A stretch of DNA of 59,151 nucleotides. It comes from Beroe ovata (lineage: Eukaryota > Ctenophora > Nuda > Beroida > Beroidae). Both the position numbers and the translations under genes were made by a program. Below the pieces are notes generated by a model. That model saw only the letters and a list, made by a program, of their open reading frames with translations, was not told the origin of the DNA and did not search any database. Positions 1 through 16,532 of this stretch are shown piece by piece. The DNA lies in contig CAMPET010000042.1 in the NCBI GenBank assembly GCA_946803715.1, positions 175,993-235,143 of the forward strand, written 5' to 3'. The stretch's first letter is position 1; each line of letters opens with the position of its first letter.

Positions 1-30
1 TGTGTGTGTGTGTGTGTGTGTTTGTGTGTG
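1..30. repeat. TG microsatellite at window edge
   Basis: The window opens in a TG dinucleotide run that probably continues to the left. A pyrimidine stretch ending in CAG follows at about 52, but I cannot link it to any reading frame. Confidence 0.9.
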
Positions 31-385
31 ATTATAACCTGCCTCTCTTGCAGTGGTGAAGAGGTTTGCCCCACATTAGCACGTTTCATGGGAAGAGATA
101 TTATAGAAAGAGATATTAGATCTAACCGTACATCCGATAAGATACTGGTTGTAATACCTAAATCACTGCCGCATATCATATAAACTGCTCATCAATTATA
201 CGGCAGTGAACCTGCGGGCTTCTGTGTGTCTGGGTTTACTGATCACAGACACGGTGACCCGCACGGCGGCAAACACAGTCACAACACCCATGCTGAGAGG
301 TCATGTAACACAGTATATTGCACTATTTACTGGGAGATAGCGACTGCTATATAGTCAAACCAATCAGAACTGTAGTATCACCCTA

Positions 386-489
386 ATCCAATTCTATATC
401 GCATAAACAATCCTATATCCAATTCTATATCGCATAAACAATCCTATATCCAATTCTATATCGCATAAACAATCCATTCTATATCGCAT
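386..489. repeat. 31-bp tandem repeat, about 3.4 copies
   Basis: A 31-bp unit containing ATTCTATATCGCATAAACAA is repeated almost perfectly three times, with a partial fourth copy. It lies in non-coding DNA. Confidence 0.9.
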
Positions 490-1778
490 GATAAATTCAG
501 CACATAACACACAATTACCGAGTGAATGGTTGCAATATCGCCATTATATTTTAATGGACTGTTGGAATGACCAGCTTGATTTTTTTCCATAGAATACTAC
601 AATCACGCTCCTCTCATCTTATTGCTAGACGGTCAGATTTGGGTGGGGTGTGCCCAAAGCCCAGTAAACAACACTTTCTCTCGCGTCAGTCTCTTGCCTC
701 CTGGGACCTGGGTATGATAGCTTTCATGCATAATCATGAAGCCAATTACCGCCCTGATTTCAATTTATCGTCAGACAACTCCAGCCCTCCAATATATGAA
801 GCTAGAGTGTTTATATTGTGATATAGGGGGTATAGCACCAAGACAAAACTCGTGCATTGAAATCTCGCCATTGCGGGTTATAACTAGTTTATAGTTAACT
901 ATGGTAATATTCAGTAACGCGATGCTCTCTCCGCTGCTGCTCTTTAGCTGAAGCACAATAGAGGGAGAGAGTGCTCATTCTGCCACCACAAAAACCCATA
1001 CCCCGACGATCAATTTTATAGTTGGTGCGCTCATTATTGGCGTTTGTGTTGAAAGTAACATCCCTAATCGACAATATAAAACCACCTTTACTTATAGATC
1101 ATTATAGATCAGATTTATTGACACCTTCCATTTTACCCCATAATCGGTTGTACGCGTGAACACATCGACTAAAAGACATATCACTTTCATGATTACCAAT
1201 TTCGAATGGTTACCGATTTCGAATGGTTACCAATTTCGCGATTTCCATAAAACAGTACACTACTAGTATCAAATTCCCATTATGCAACACTATCAAATAT
1301 CCATAATTAAATGCTATTAGTATTTTAAACTGGTCAATAAACTGTTTCTCTTTATGACTTTCTGGTAAGCAGACAATAGAATCTACTAATTATTTACTAT
1401 TAATTATTACTATTAATTGGAGTACCTAACTGACGCCCCCCCCACTTACCACCGGGGGGGGGATGTTTTGGGGGAACAATCTCACTCGCTTATATTCATC
1501 TCAAACAAGATTCATGTTCCTTTACCTCAGCGCAGCGCCAATAGCATACTGCAGGTCGTGACTTGAATCACAACAGTAAATTGACTCAATTAATCAGCTG
1601 AGCCATTCTTCAATTCATAATGTGATTAAACGCGACTACGCATGTTTTCGTGAAACATGACAGTTCCACATAGACAGGACTCGTTCATACCAATATGTCT
1701 ATTTGTCATGATATGTTGTATTACCATCCCCCCGATATTCAATGTAACCCCATTATTTGCTGACTGGTGCAGAACGCA

Positions 1779-7123
<5,345 letters not shown>

Positions 7124-7839
7124 CAGTGTAACAAGGTACATCAAATGAACGGAAGATCAATAGGTTAAAGTATCAGCTTGTCAAGAAGAGAATCAATGGT
7201 TGAATCGAGGACCGAGGTTCAACCATGGTTCAACCATACCCATCTTTTCAAAGACCAAGGTGACACTGCCGTGACCAAATGTAGCAGCTCTTGAATATAA
7301 TGCCCATAGGGGTCTGTCCATAGAAACTCACACATGAGGCGAGTCAATTCCAGAGCAAACATTCTTCGATTTTTTGTGCAAATGCGTAGATAACTGACAC
7401 TTTAATGATTGTGTGTTAACTGTTCGTTCATTGCTTGAATTATAACCGCTGATGTCAATCTACTCTATATTATATTCCACTTATGCTGTTCCGTCTAAAA
7501 TCATTTAGCGCACGTTTTCAGGCCATTTGGGGATTTTTTGAGTAAAATAGAGCCTTGACCAGTGCTCCAAGTCTATATTACTTGAACCCGAACTCTCAGA
7601 TGCTGTATGGCATCTCTGTTAAAATGATTCAAAATATTATGTGGATTTGACTTGTATCAGATTCAAATTTTACTTTTGTTGAAAAATAAGCTGCATAGAT
7701 TATTCTTGAAATTCTTTACAAGGGCAGGAATGTCCGTGCGCTGATTGACAATAAGGAGAAGGGCTATATCATGACGTTGTGATAACGATATGTGTAACAC
7801 GTAGTTCTACTTAGTTTCCAACTTATAACATTATCCAAC

Positions 7840-10800
7840 CTGTTTTGATGCTCGATGTCCTCTTTCTGCTGCAGGAGAGCTGTTAGCACTCCTCGGAGCT
7901 CACCGGCGGTCTGCGTTATCCCGAGGGAGCCACAGTTTGAGCCAGAGCCCGACTGAAAAAGCATATTATATTCTATAGTTCTCAGATATCTATAGTACAT
8001 ATATAATACCATCTATAGTGCCCTCTTATAAAGTACCATCTATTGCCACTGCCATGCAAGGTACCATATGAAATGTTTCTTTATAACGAAATGTACCTCC
8101 ATAACTAACGGAATCAAAATCCGTAACCAACCCCGTGTTACAATTACAGTTTTGACGTCATTATGACATACATACTCATTATGATCATATGCCACACTCC
8201 CTCATCATTTCCCCCCGGAACTGCTCATATGCCACACTCCCTCATCTAAAATCAACAGAACTCCAATATTGGACTCCAAAATTCAGGCTCCGTAAGCCAA
8301 TGATATTTTCCAGCAGACATCTCTGCTCCGATGATCGATTTTGAGCCACCCTCAAGTGAAGTAAATTGAAGAGCTTTTATTCCGAATATCCATAGAGTAC
8401 ACGAAACCCATATATCCGTCTGATTTCCGATTCAAAGGAAACATTTACCACCAGTTTGGAGGGATACAAACATTTTTCCGGGCAATTACGCTGATGTCTG
8501 GAAATAGGAGAATCTCCATCGTGCAAGTGTCTCGTAGCTGTCCTTTAGATTTCGAAATTAATGTATTTCAATGGTTAGAATAATTCCTGGTGAGCCACCA
8601 CCATTGAGACGACAGACAAAGTTTAATGCAGCAGGTAACCCCAGTTAAGTCTCTGCTGACTGCTGGACTAGTCCCTTTCAAGTGTTTTTTTTGAGAAACT
8701 GAAGATGTAGACATCGAAAGTTCTCTTGTGAATACAATAGACTCTTGTTTCATTTGTTGAGCTCGCAAAACTGAAGATGTAGACATCGAAAGTTCTCTTG
8801 TGAATACAATAGACTCTTGTTTCATTTGTTGAGCTCGCAATATCCGAGGAAAATCAGAATTCAATCATTTCCTACTTGATATATAATGCGACTCTTAAAT
8901 ATAACCCCACTCACACAACATGACCAATGACATTAAGTTGATATACCGATAAAAGCATCATATGTTATGGACTGAAATGTCAGCACACGATGTCGGTTGT
9001 GTGACCGTACCACAAGGCGACCATCTATCGCAGCTGACCAGTGGCCGGGTTTACTAGTGGAAATTTGATATTGCAAGCTGAATAGGTGATATACAAGAGA
9101 TCAAAGCATGACTCAGCTGTTTTGTTCTCTGACAAATGCAACTTGAATCTAATGAGCTCAAAACTGTGTTGATTCAGGTACTGAATACAGTTTTTAAAAC
9201 CGCTCTCCCCAAAAACACGTGAGCACATGTAATACACATGTAATTTACAATGTCTGATATCATAACGAGATATGCACGAAGAACCATCCGATCCCATTAT
9301 ATATATGTCGCATAGAAGGACTGCTCACAACGATGTTTGTCAAATTTACAGTCCTAATCAGACTCATTAATCGAGGCAGGAGGTTGTATTGCGAGCTACC
9401 CGTCGCGTGTCCTTATTGACTGCTGAGACTCTTGTTATTAGTTGTTCCCAGCTGCTTGAACAAGGTCAATAATAATTTAATTGAATATCTATATAACCGG
9501 GTCTACGGAGGGCTGTCAAAGTCACGACGACTGCTTAACATCATTCCGCCTAGTTTTTCGATGACTGATTTTGAAATAGAAGATAACCAGGTACAATTTC
9601 CCAGAGTCATGCTAATTTGTGAATACGCGCTGTAAAACTGTGTGTTACACAGCATATTGAGATGATTACTTCGACCTCACTTGCTTATTCACCTCATATT
9701 CGATTCCGTCTCCAGTCGACCGTACAGACCTGAAAATAACATTCTTGAGAAAAAAACCACTGGACAAGAAACAGAAGATGCACTGTTGTATCACAGGTCC
9801 ATTATATCGGAATTCGGTGGCGAATAAGGAACTATACTTTGCTAACACAACTGCGTAGTACTTTGCTAATTGAACTGCGTAGTCAGAGTCACGACGATGG
9901 AATTTGCTGACACAAATACGTCAGAATAGGCCTCTGTGACGATTGGGGTACCTATTCNATATTTGAGAGGGTCGGGGCGCCATGCACACCCTAACGGAGG
10001 GCTGTCAAAGTCACGACGACTGCTTATCATCATTCGCCTTTCGATGACTGATTTTGAAATAGAAGGTAACCAGGCACAATTTCCCAGAGTCATGCTAATT
10101 TGCGAATACGCGCTGTAAAACTGTGTGTTACACAGCATATCGAGATGATTACTTCGACCTCACTTGCTTATTCACCTCATATTCGATTCCGTCTCCAGTC
10201 GACCGTACAGACCTGAAAATAACATTCTTGAGAAAAAAACCACTGGACAAGAAACAGAAGATGCACTGTTGTATCACAGGTCCATTATATCGGAATTCGG
10301 CGGCGAATAAGGAACAATACTTTGCTTACACAACTGCGTAGTACTTTGCTAATAGAACTGCGTAGTTAGAGTCACGACCATGGAATTCGTTGACACCAAT
10401 ACGTCAGAATAGGCCTCTGTGACGATTGGGGTACCTATTCGTCACAACTTGCTGACACCACTGCCTAACTATTACGAAGGAATGCTGACTAAAAAATGTG
10501 CTGACACCAATTCGTCAGGACAGGTCAGAACGACGATTGGGTATCCCATTCGTCATTGCCCGCTGCCACCACTGCATGTCTATGACGGAAGAATGCTAAC
10601 GATGGAAATCGTTGACACCAGACCGTCAGAACAGGTCTCTGTGACGAATGGCTACCCCATTCGTCAGAACTCGTTGACACCACTACATAACTGTGACGTA
10701 GGAATGCTGACTATAAATGCGCTGACACCAATACGTCAGAACAGGTCTCTGTGACGAATGGCTACCCCATTCGTCAGAACTCGCTGACACCACTACACAA

Positions 10801-13800
10801 CTGTGACGTAGGAATGCTAACGATGGAATTCGTTGACACCAATACGTCAGAACAGGCCTCTGTGACGATTGGGGTACCTATTCGTCACAACTTGCTGACA
10901 CCACTGCCTAACTATTACGAAGGAATGCTGACTAAAAAATGTGCTGACACCAATTCGTCAGGACAGGTCAGAACGACGATTGGGTATCCCATTCGTCATT
11001 GCCCGCTGCCACCACTGCATGTCTATGACGGAAGAATGCTAACGATGGAAATCGTTGACACCAGACCGTCAGAACAGGTCTCTGTGACGAATGGCTACCC
11101 CATTCGTCAGAACTCGTTGACACCACTACATAACTGTGACGTAGGAATGCTGACTATAAATGCGCTGACACCAATACGTCAGAACAGGTCTCTGTGACGA
11201 ATGGCTACCCCATTCGTCAGAACTCGCTGACACCACTACACAACTGTGACGTAGGAATGCTGACGATGGAATTCGTTGACACCAATACGTCAGAACAGGT
11301 CTCTGTGACGAATGGCTACCCCATTCGTCAGAACTCGCTGACACCACTACATAACTGTGACGTAGGAATGCTAACGGTGGAATTCGTTGACACCAGTCCC
11401 TCCAGTACGACGTTGAATCGTCAGGATATAGGAGTCTCACTCTATCAAGGCTCAGTCTAGTTCTGACTTCTGTTTGCCGCGCAAATTCAACAAATCTACA
11501 AAACTCGAAACTGCTACGCGCGTGACTTGCAGTAATCAACACATTCTCTTCGCGCGTTCCGTCTCCGAGTTTGAAAAGTGTGACCGAATAATGAATATGG
11601 CACCATCACTGAGGTACTGAAATATCACGATTTCAAATACTCACGTGGCATAGTCACGAACAGACGAAATATCCGAACAAAGAGACACAGCATCACTGTT
11701 ACAAAACTCGTCAGCATCGTAGTTACTCCTTACTGTGGAGGAAAATAGGAGAGGGTAAATGACAAGATAAAGCTTGATACAAAAACTTAGAGATTAGATC
11801 ATATATACGAAAATTTTCATACGAACATGTGGTCAGATGTTCTTTAGCTAGTTCTACGACCAAATCGCACATAGCAACAACAAATCTGGATTCGTATTAC
11901 ACATGCTTATCAATTTAAACGTGGTACGAAAGTCTGTGCTACACGTTTTATCTCGGGTGAAGAGCTTCACAATGCAGGTAACATAATATCTGCATAATTG
12001 GCATGATCAAATGCACTGTTTATTTGTAAGATGTGTACCAAAAGTACGTGTGATTTCAGACCAAGGCTAGTCTGACGAATAACAGAATCCCGAGGGGGTA
12101 ACTACCTGATCCACCCAAGGGAGGCAACCTCTCTGGAAGTTGCACCGATTGTGAGCGCCGAACCATCAGTCTGAGCGGCGAATGGGTGGCGTCAGCAGGT
12201 ACTGAGCTGCTGATGAGCGACGCGTTATCACTCACGGAGCTTTCAGTCACGTGCTCAGTCACATGGTCGTCATGGTGATCATTGATCACGTGCTCATCAT
12301 ACGGTGACATCGTAACATCCATAGTCGAGCTCAAACTTGGTGTTGGTATTACTGCATTACTAGCTTCGTCAACACTGATAAACATTGTACTTTCACTAGA
12401 TGCATAGCAGAAGATCTTATTAGCTTGATACAATAAGTCAAGAGGACCACACCAATATACCATATAACACCTGTTTCGGGAGTTGATAATCCTAGCGACT
12501 GAGGGGGAGTAGGGCTTGCAGATCACACTTGAGCTGCGCGGTAACGCATCTGACGACGGGTGGATTGGAAGTAATGTTATCAACAACAAGATTCTGGACA
12601 AGTCCCGAGTCTAACTCCGACTGGCATATAGGATCACTTACCGGAAATAGGGGGCTGCTGAGCAACATTTTCTGTTTGTTCGTCCTCTGACGTACCATCC
12701 TCAACAACTACTCCCAATTCTGTGCCAACTTCATCCCTTATTTGGGCATCACGTGTCTGTATTTCACTGTCGCCTCTAACATCACCCTCCTCAACCCTCA
12801 AATCAGGAGCAGTTTCCAACATTGTCCTGCCCAGGGACAGTCTCCTACCCCACGACATCACTAAGGACCGCTCACGAGGAGGCATATCGGGGGCAACTTC
12901 TGCGATAACCACCTCACCACTCACCGAATTCCTGCTGTCTTTGACAGAACCTGGCGATGTGCCAACTTCCTCTCTGGCTTGTTCTGATCCGTCCGCGGGT
13001 GTGCAAAGCCCAGACGCTAAGTCTGATAAATCCGACATACTGGTGTATGGCGTGCTGAACTCTGATTCTTTGCACGTGGGTAGAGGTGGGTCTGAGGGGT
13101 TGTAAATTGGGTCATTTGCTATATCCAAATGACCCTATCCACAATTGGGAACAAAAGATTGTACTGGTATCATCTACACGAATCGTACAGGAATAAAACT
13201 CACTTAAAGTAAAAGTTTTGGAAGAACCACATTCTGTGTCTGGTAGGGTTCCTGGGGTGATTTAGACTGTCGTGAATTTAGACTGTCGTGAATTTGCATC
13301 ATCCATTCCATGCGGAGATCATCCATATCATTTCACTCACCAAGCTCAAAGCTCCGTTCGAGACAGTCGTTCTCAGGAACTTTCAAAGAATCAGGTTTAG
13401 ACACAGTACAATTTTTATCATTCTCCTCCTTGACATCTTGCTTATCTGGCTCTTGAAATATTGCTACTGGTATTTCCTCCTACGTGAAATGATGGAATGA
13501 TACTTCCGTTATAATTCAAGGTTGGACGAAACACCGAATTAGATTAGAGTAGACGGAAAGATGAGGTGTATTAACATATACCTCTTCACTGCTGGTGGAC
13601 GACACCTCAGACTGTCTGGGTATCAACTCGCCCAGCAAACTGACCAGATCCAAGTCCTCCCCTCCAGGTAAGGAGGGAGGAGCCACCAGGGATTGGTATT
13701 GTGGAGTAACCAGCAAAGAGTTAGGAGATGCTATCGGACCGGAGTCGGCATCAATAATGTCAGCTATCTCAGGGCGCTTCATCTTTCGTTTTCCCTTTCC

Positions 13801-14753
13801 AGCAACTGAAATCATCCAAGTTGAAAGTGTGGTGATATATTACATTATCATGGGAAACATTGTAAACACATGGAGTTTATATCTCAAAAAACCTGGTGCA
13901 GGGTAACATTTCTGTGCAGTTGATGGTTGCGGAATTAATATTGTGGCAGACATGGTCCTGTCAATGACCAGAGGGGTGTTGAAATCAGGACGGTCCAAAT
14001 CAAAGGAGAATAGGACTGTAGAGAGGGGTTCTAATATTCTCATGACATCCATTACTATCTCCCTGTCAAGCATCACACTACCGTCATCATAGTAAAACCT
14101 GTGGTGTCCCGGTTTTACACATTGGCTAGTGAACAGAACTTCCTTGCTTAAAAATTCCTCAAATCAGTGCCATTAAGGAAACCTAAGTAAGGACGTCTCT
14201 GTGCTATGGATTTGAGTCAAGTATTTTCCGGTCAGCCCATCATTCAAAGTGCTTCTTAACCAACTTCTGAATCGTCCAATGCCTGTCAAGCGAGCTGGCT
14301 TAGTCAATGAAGAGCATAATAATCATAGTATTCGTTGTGAATAAAAACAATGGCCACAAGCAATTAAAATAGAAAAACTGGAAGAGTGGTCAGTTACCTG
14401 AAGTAAGAGAAACTTCATTTTCAAATCTAATGATCTCTGTTTTAGAGAGAAAACGTGATATCAAGTCCCAGGCCAAAATGTCATCATCAGTTTCCTTAGG
14501 AGAATACTCAGATTTGATCCAAGCATTGATTCTCAAGTAACCTTAAATTGTCACAAATATTTGGCTTCTTCACCTTATTAAGCAACCCAGTTCTCCTAAA
14601 TTTAGCCTGATGAATCAGAATATTCTCCAAGTTTCTACAGAGATTGGAAACACAATAATCTTCTTCCACTGCAAGCCCAGAGTGAAATCCATATTTGACC
14701 TTCACCGCCTCTACTGATTGACGCAAACTTTGTAAAAGATCTTCAACTAACAT
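7840..14753 (-). CDS. RUN-domain protein, SNX29/PLEKHM-like (3' end not found)
   Basis: Exons on the minus strand with matching phases: 14753–14587, 14531–14398, 14282–14183, 14146–13893, 13805–13582, 13479–13341, 13118–12642, 12498–12106, and more tentatively 8833–8640 and 7952–7840. The first four encode a RUN domain: an N-terminal LLQSLRQSVEAVK helix, then LCRNLENILIHQ, a stretch with GIGRFRSWLRSTLNDG (the conserved GRxRAWLR-type helix), then FYYDDGSVM and LSTVLFSFDLD. RUN domains bind small GTPases or kinesin in endosomal traffic. The following roughly 400 residues are Ser/Thr/Asp-rich and probably disordered; exon 10 (GELRGVLTALLQQKEDIE) looks like coiled coil, as in SNX29. No PX or FYVE domain was found, so the gene either ends differently or more exons lie below 7840. 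Two introns are only 36 and 55 bp. Confidence 0.75.
8695..8840 (-). repeat. 72-bp tandem duplication inside a coding exon
   Basis: A 72-bp unit occurs twice with essentially no differences. On the minus strand it repeats 24 residues (containing AQQMKQESIVFTRELSMSTS) in frame within the probable ninth exon of the RUN-domain gene. Confidence 0.85.
9505..10440. repeat. Tandem duplication with 489-bp spacing
   Basis: The segment from about 9505 to 9957 recurs at about 9994–10440 with a few substitutions and short indels. Each copy begins with non-satellite DNA (GGCTGTCAAAGTCACGACGA) and runs into the start of the 111-bp satellite. An N at 9958 lies at the junction. Neither copy encodes a recognisable protein. 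Confidence 0.85.
10419..11420. repeat. 111-bp satellite with 443-bp higher-order period
   Basis: About nine monomers of about 111 bp. Four diverged monomer types (111+111+110+111) form a higher-order unit: the same junction recurs at 10421 and 10864, i.e. 443 bp apart. Most monomers carry a palindrome with arms GACGAATGG and CCATTCGTC around CTACC (e.g. 10643–10665); five perfect copies are visible. Because the monomer is 37 codons long it stays open in one plus frame until the 110-bp variant shifts it. I regard this as satellite DNA in an intron of the RUN-domain gene, not as a gene. Confidence 0.85.
11461..12105. other. Intron flank, no feature seen
   Basis: Unique-looking sequence between the satellite and exon 8 of the RUN-domain gene. 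I found no exon, RNA or repeat in it. Confidence 0.5.
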
Positions 14754-16532
14754 GACTGATCAAGGAACAGTGCAACATTCTTCATGACATTTCCCACACC
14801 TTTAAATGAACTTGTTTGGAAATCAATAAGCAATAGTAAATAAGAATAGTAAATAAGAATCATGAAGTAAATAAGAATCTCTATTCAATCTTGAATTTAA
14901 CAATAATAGATGGTCCAATTGACTTTATCTCACTGTATACAATGTTCAGTCATCTGAAGCATAACAATAATAATGATTTAAACTTTTAAATCATAGTGCC
15001 ATATCAACTTGAATAATTGCCCAGCTGTGCCACGAAACAAAATGAAAACTGAATTAATGACAGTGCATAAAATAATAATTTGGCAGTGATAACTATAAAA
15101 TAAATAAATCTAAATAGATATCAGGGCATACTAAATGTGTGTAGTCACAGGATTTAGCAACAATTTGGGTTTTCTTAGACACAGTTGGATCTGAAAGTGT
15201 CTGCTAACTCACTTTTGCCACTGCATTGCTTCATATTATTAGGGGTGCACAATTTCATATATATTTTTTGCACACACCATAATAACATTAGCTTAGCAGT
15301 TATCACTTATCAGCACTTCCTGTGCAGTGCAGTGTGCACTCTCAAAGGGAATCGCAGTAAAATAACAGTAGAATAGCAATGGATGGGCGGACCGCGGATG
15401 CCCATGCCGGATAGCAGCTATACTGGCATGTGGACTGCGGAGTATTTGTGCAGCGCTTGCGCATGGTATTTGGCTCACGCAGTTTGGGATCGATAATTTA
15501 TAATGTTATATATTGCATTGTATATGTGTCCCTACAATTTTTCACGCGCGTTTTTATTCATTGATAAATGTGCGCGTGTCCCCTGACCGGTTATCGTGAC
15601 CGGTTATCGTGACATTATATTTGCATTTCAGATCCGCAAAAAATAAAAGGCCGCAAAGCAAAATAAAAGGCCGCAACGGTGCGCGTGATCATCGGCATAT
15701 GCGCGCGTGCAAGAAATAGGGACAGATATCATCACATCCGCGGGCGAAAAACTAGAGTCCGGAGCGGACTATCATCAATCAAAAATAAATATTATTGATC
15801 ATAAATAAATACATAATCCTTGTATTTATCATTGTGATATTGTAACTCATGTTGTAAGAGTGGTTATGTAATTGATTCATCGTTTTAGTTTATCATCGAT
15901 TAGAAATAAGGCATTTAGGCATTCAGGCAAGTCTTCAATGCTTCATCGAAGCTGAAGGCTTGCCCCTTGCTTTGGTTAAGATCACGTTGAAGTTGTGATG
16001 GGAAACAATTTCTTCCTTTCTTCATCATGGAATCATAGATCAAAGGTTCAAAGCAAGAGAGTTTTTGTTGCTGGATTTCTATTTATTCCCCATGTTTTTA
16101 ATAGAAATTTTTTTGAAGAATGACTCTTATTAGGAACCATTCTTATATTTATAGCTTGGTCCAATCAAGTATTTAACTCAACACATGGCGTTAACATTAT
16201 ATTCACAGAACTCAAAGGTTTACATTGATGTAAATTGTAGGAGTTCCTATGTATACATGGATGTGAATGCCTCCAAGTGATGCTTTCAAATACAGAAGAC
16301 ACTCATGGTAATAACCTGATTTTAGCCCTGCATTATTGAATTGAAGTGAAACAATTATAAAGCATAATTACAGTATGTTGCTCTCTGTTGGTATTTGCTT
16401 AATTTGAGCAAGAATGACATCATCTCAAGGAGTTGCACAAGGCTTGCACACTCTAAAACATGATAGCAGATATAATGTGGATAACTATTTCAGGCACATA
16501 GCTTCTCTGGTTCACTTGTACCATGCTCAAAC
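14754..16532. other. Divergent intergenic region between RUN gene and merlin
   Basis: The two flanking genes point away from each other, so this 1.8 kb must hold both promoters. It has a duplicated GACCGGTTATCGT motif at 15585–15612, a duplicated AAAATAAAAGGCCGCAA motif near 15638–15677, and a stretch at about 15830–15880 resembling one at 53098–53150 (both contain GTGGTTATGTAATT). No convincing core promoter motif was recognised. Confidence 0.5.

Larger units (their letters stand above)
1..1778. other. Upstream stretch with no gene seen
   Basis: I see no exon I can support here. The stretch holds the TG run, the 31-bp tandem repeat, a short duplicated TTTCGAATGGTTACC motif near 1200–1235, and a C-run facing a G-run at about 1435–1463 that could pair as a G:C stem. 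The 3' part presumably contains the promoter of the receptor gene starting at 1779, but no element is recognisable. Confidence 0.6.

Noticed and set aside
386-489. CRISPR-like array
   Set aside because: The 31-bp units are contiguous with no spacers and the DNA is eukaryotic; it is a simple tandem repeat.
1435-1463. G-quadruplex
   Set aside because: There is only one long G-run facing a C-run; a hairpin is simpler and no function can be supported.
10419-11460. Open plus-strand frames of 111, 148 and 88 codons as a repeat-protein gene
   Set aside because: The openness follows from a monomer length divisible by three; one monomer in four is 110 bp and breaks the frame, and the repeats are equally conserved outside codon structure.
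14508-14753. Reading the RUN-gene first exon straight through to the stop at 14508
   Set aside because: A 55-bp intron (14532–14586) restores both the frame and the expected RUN-domain spacing.
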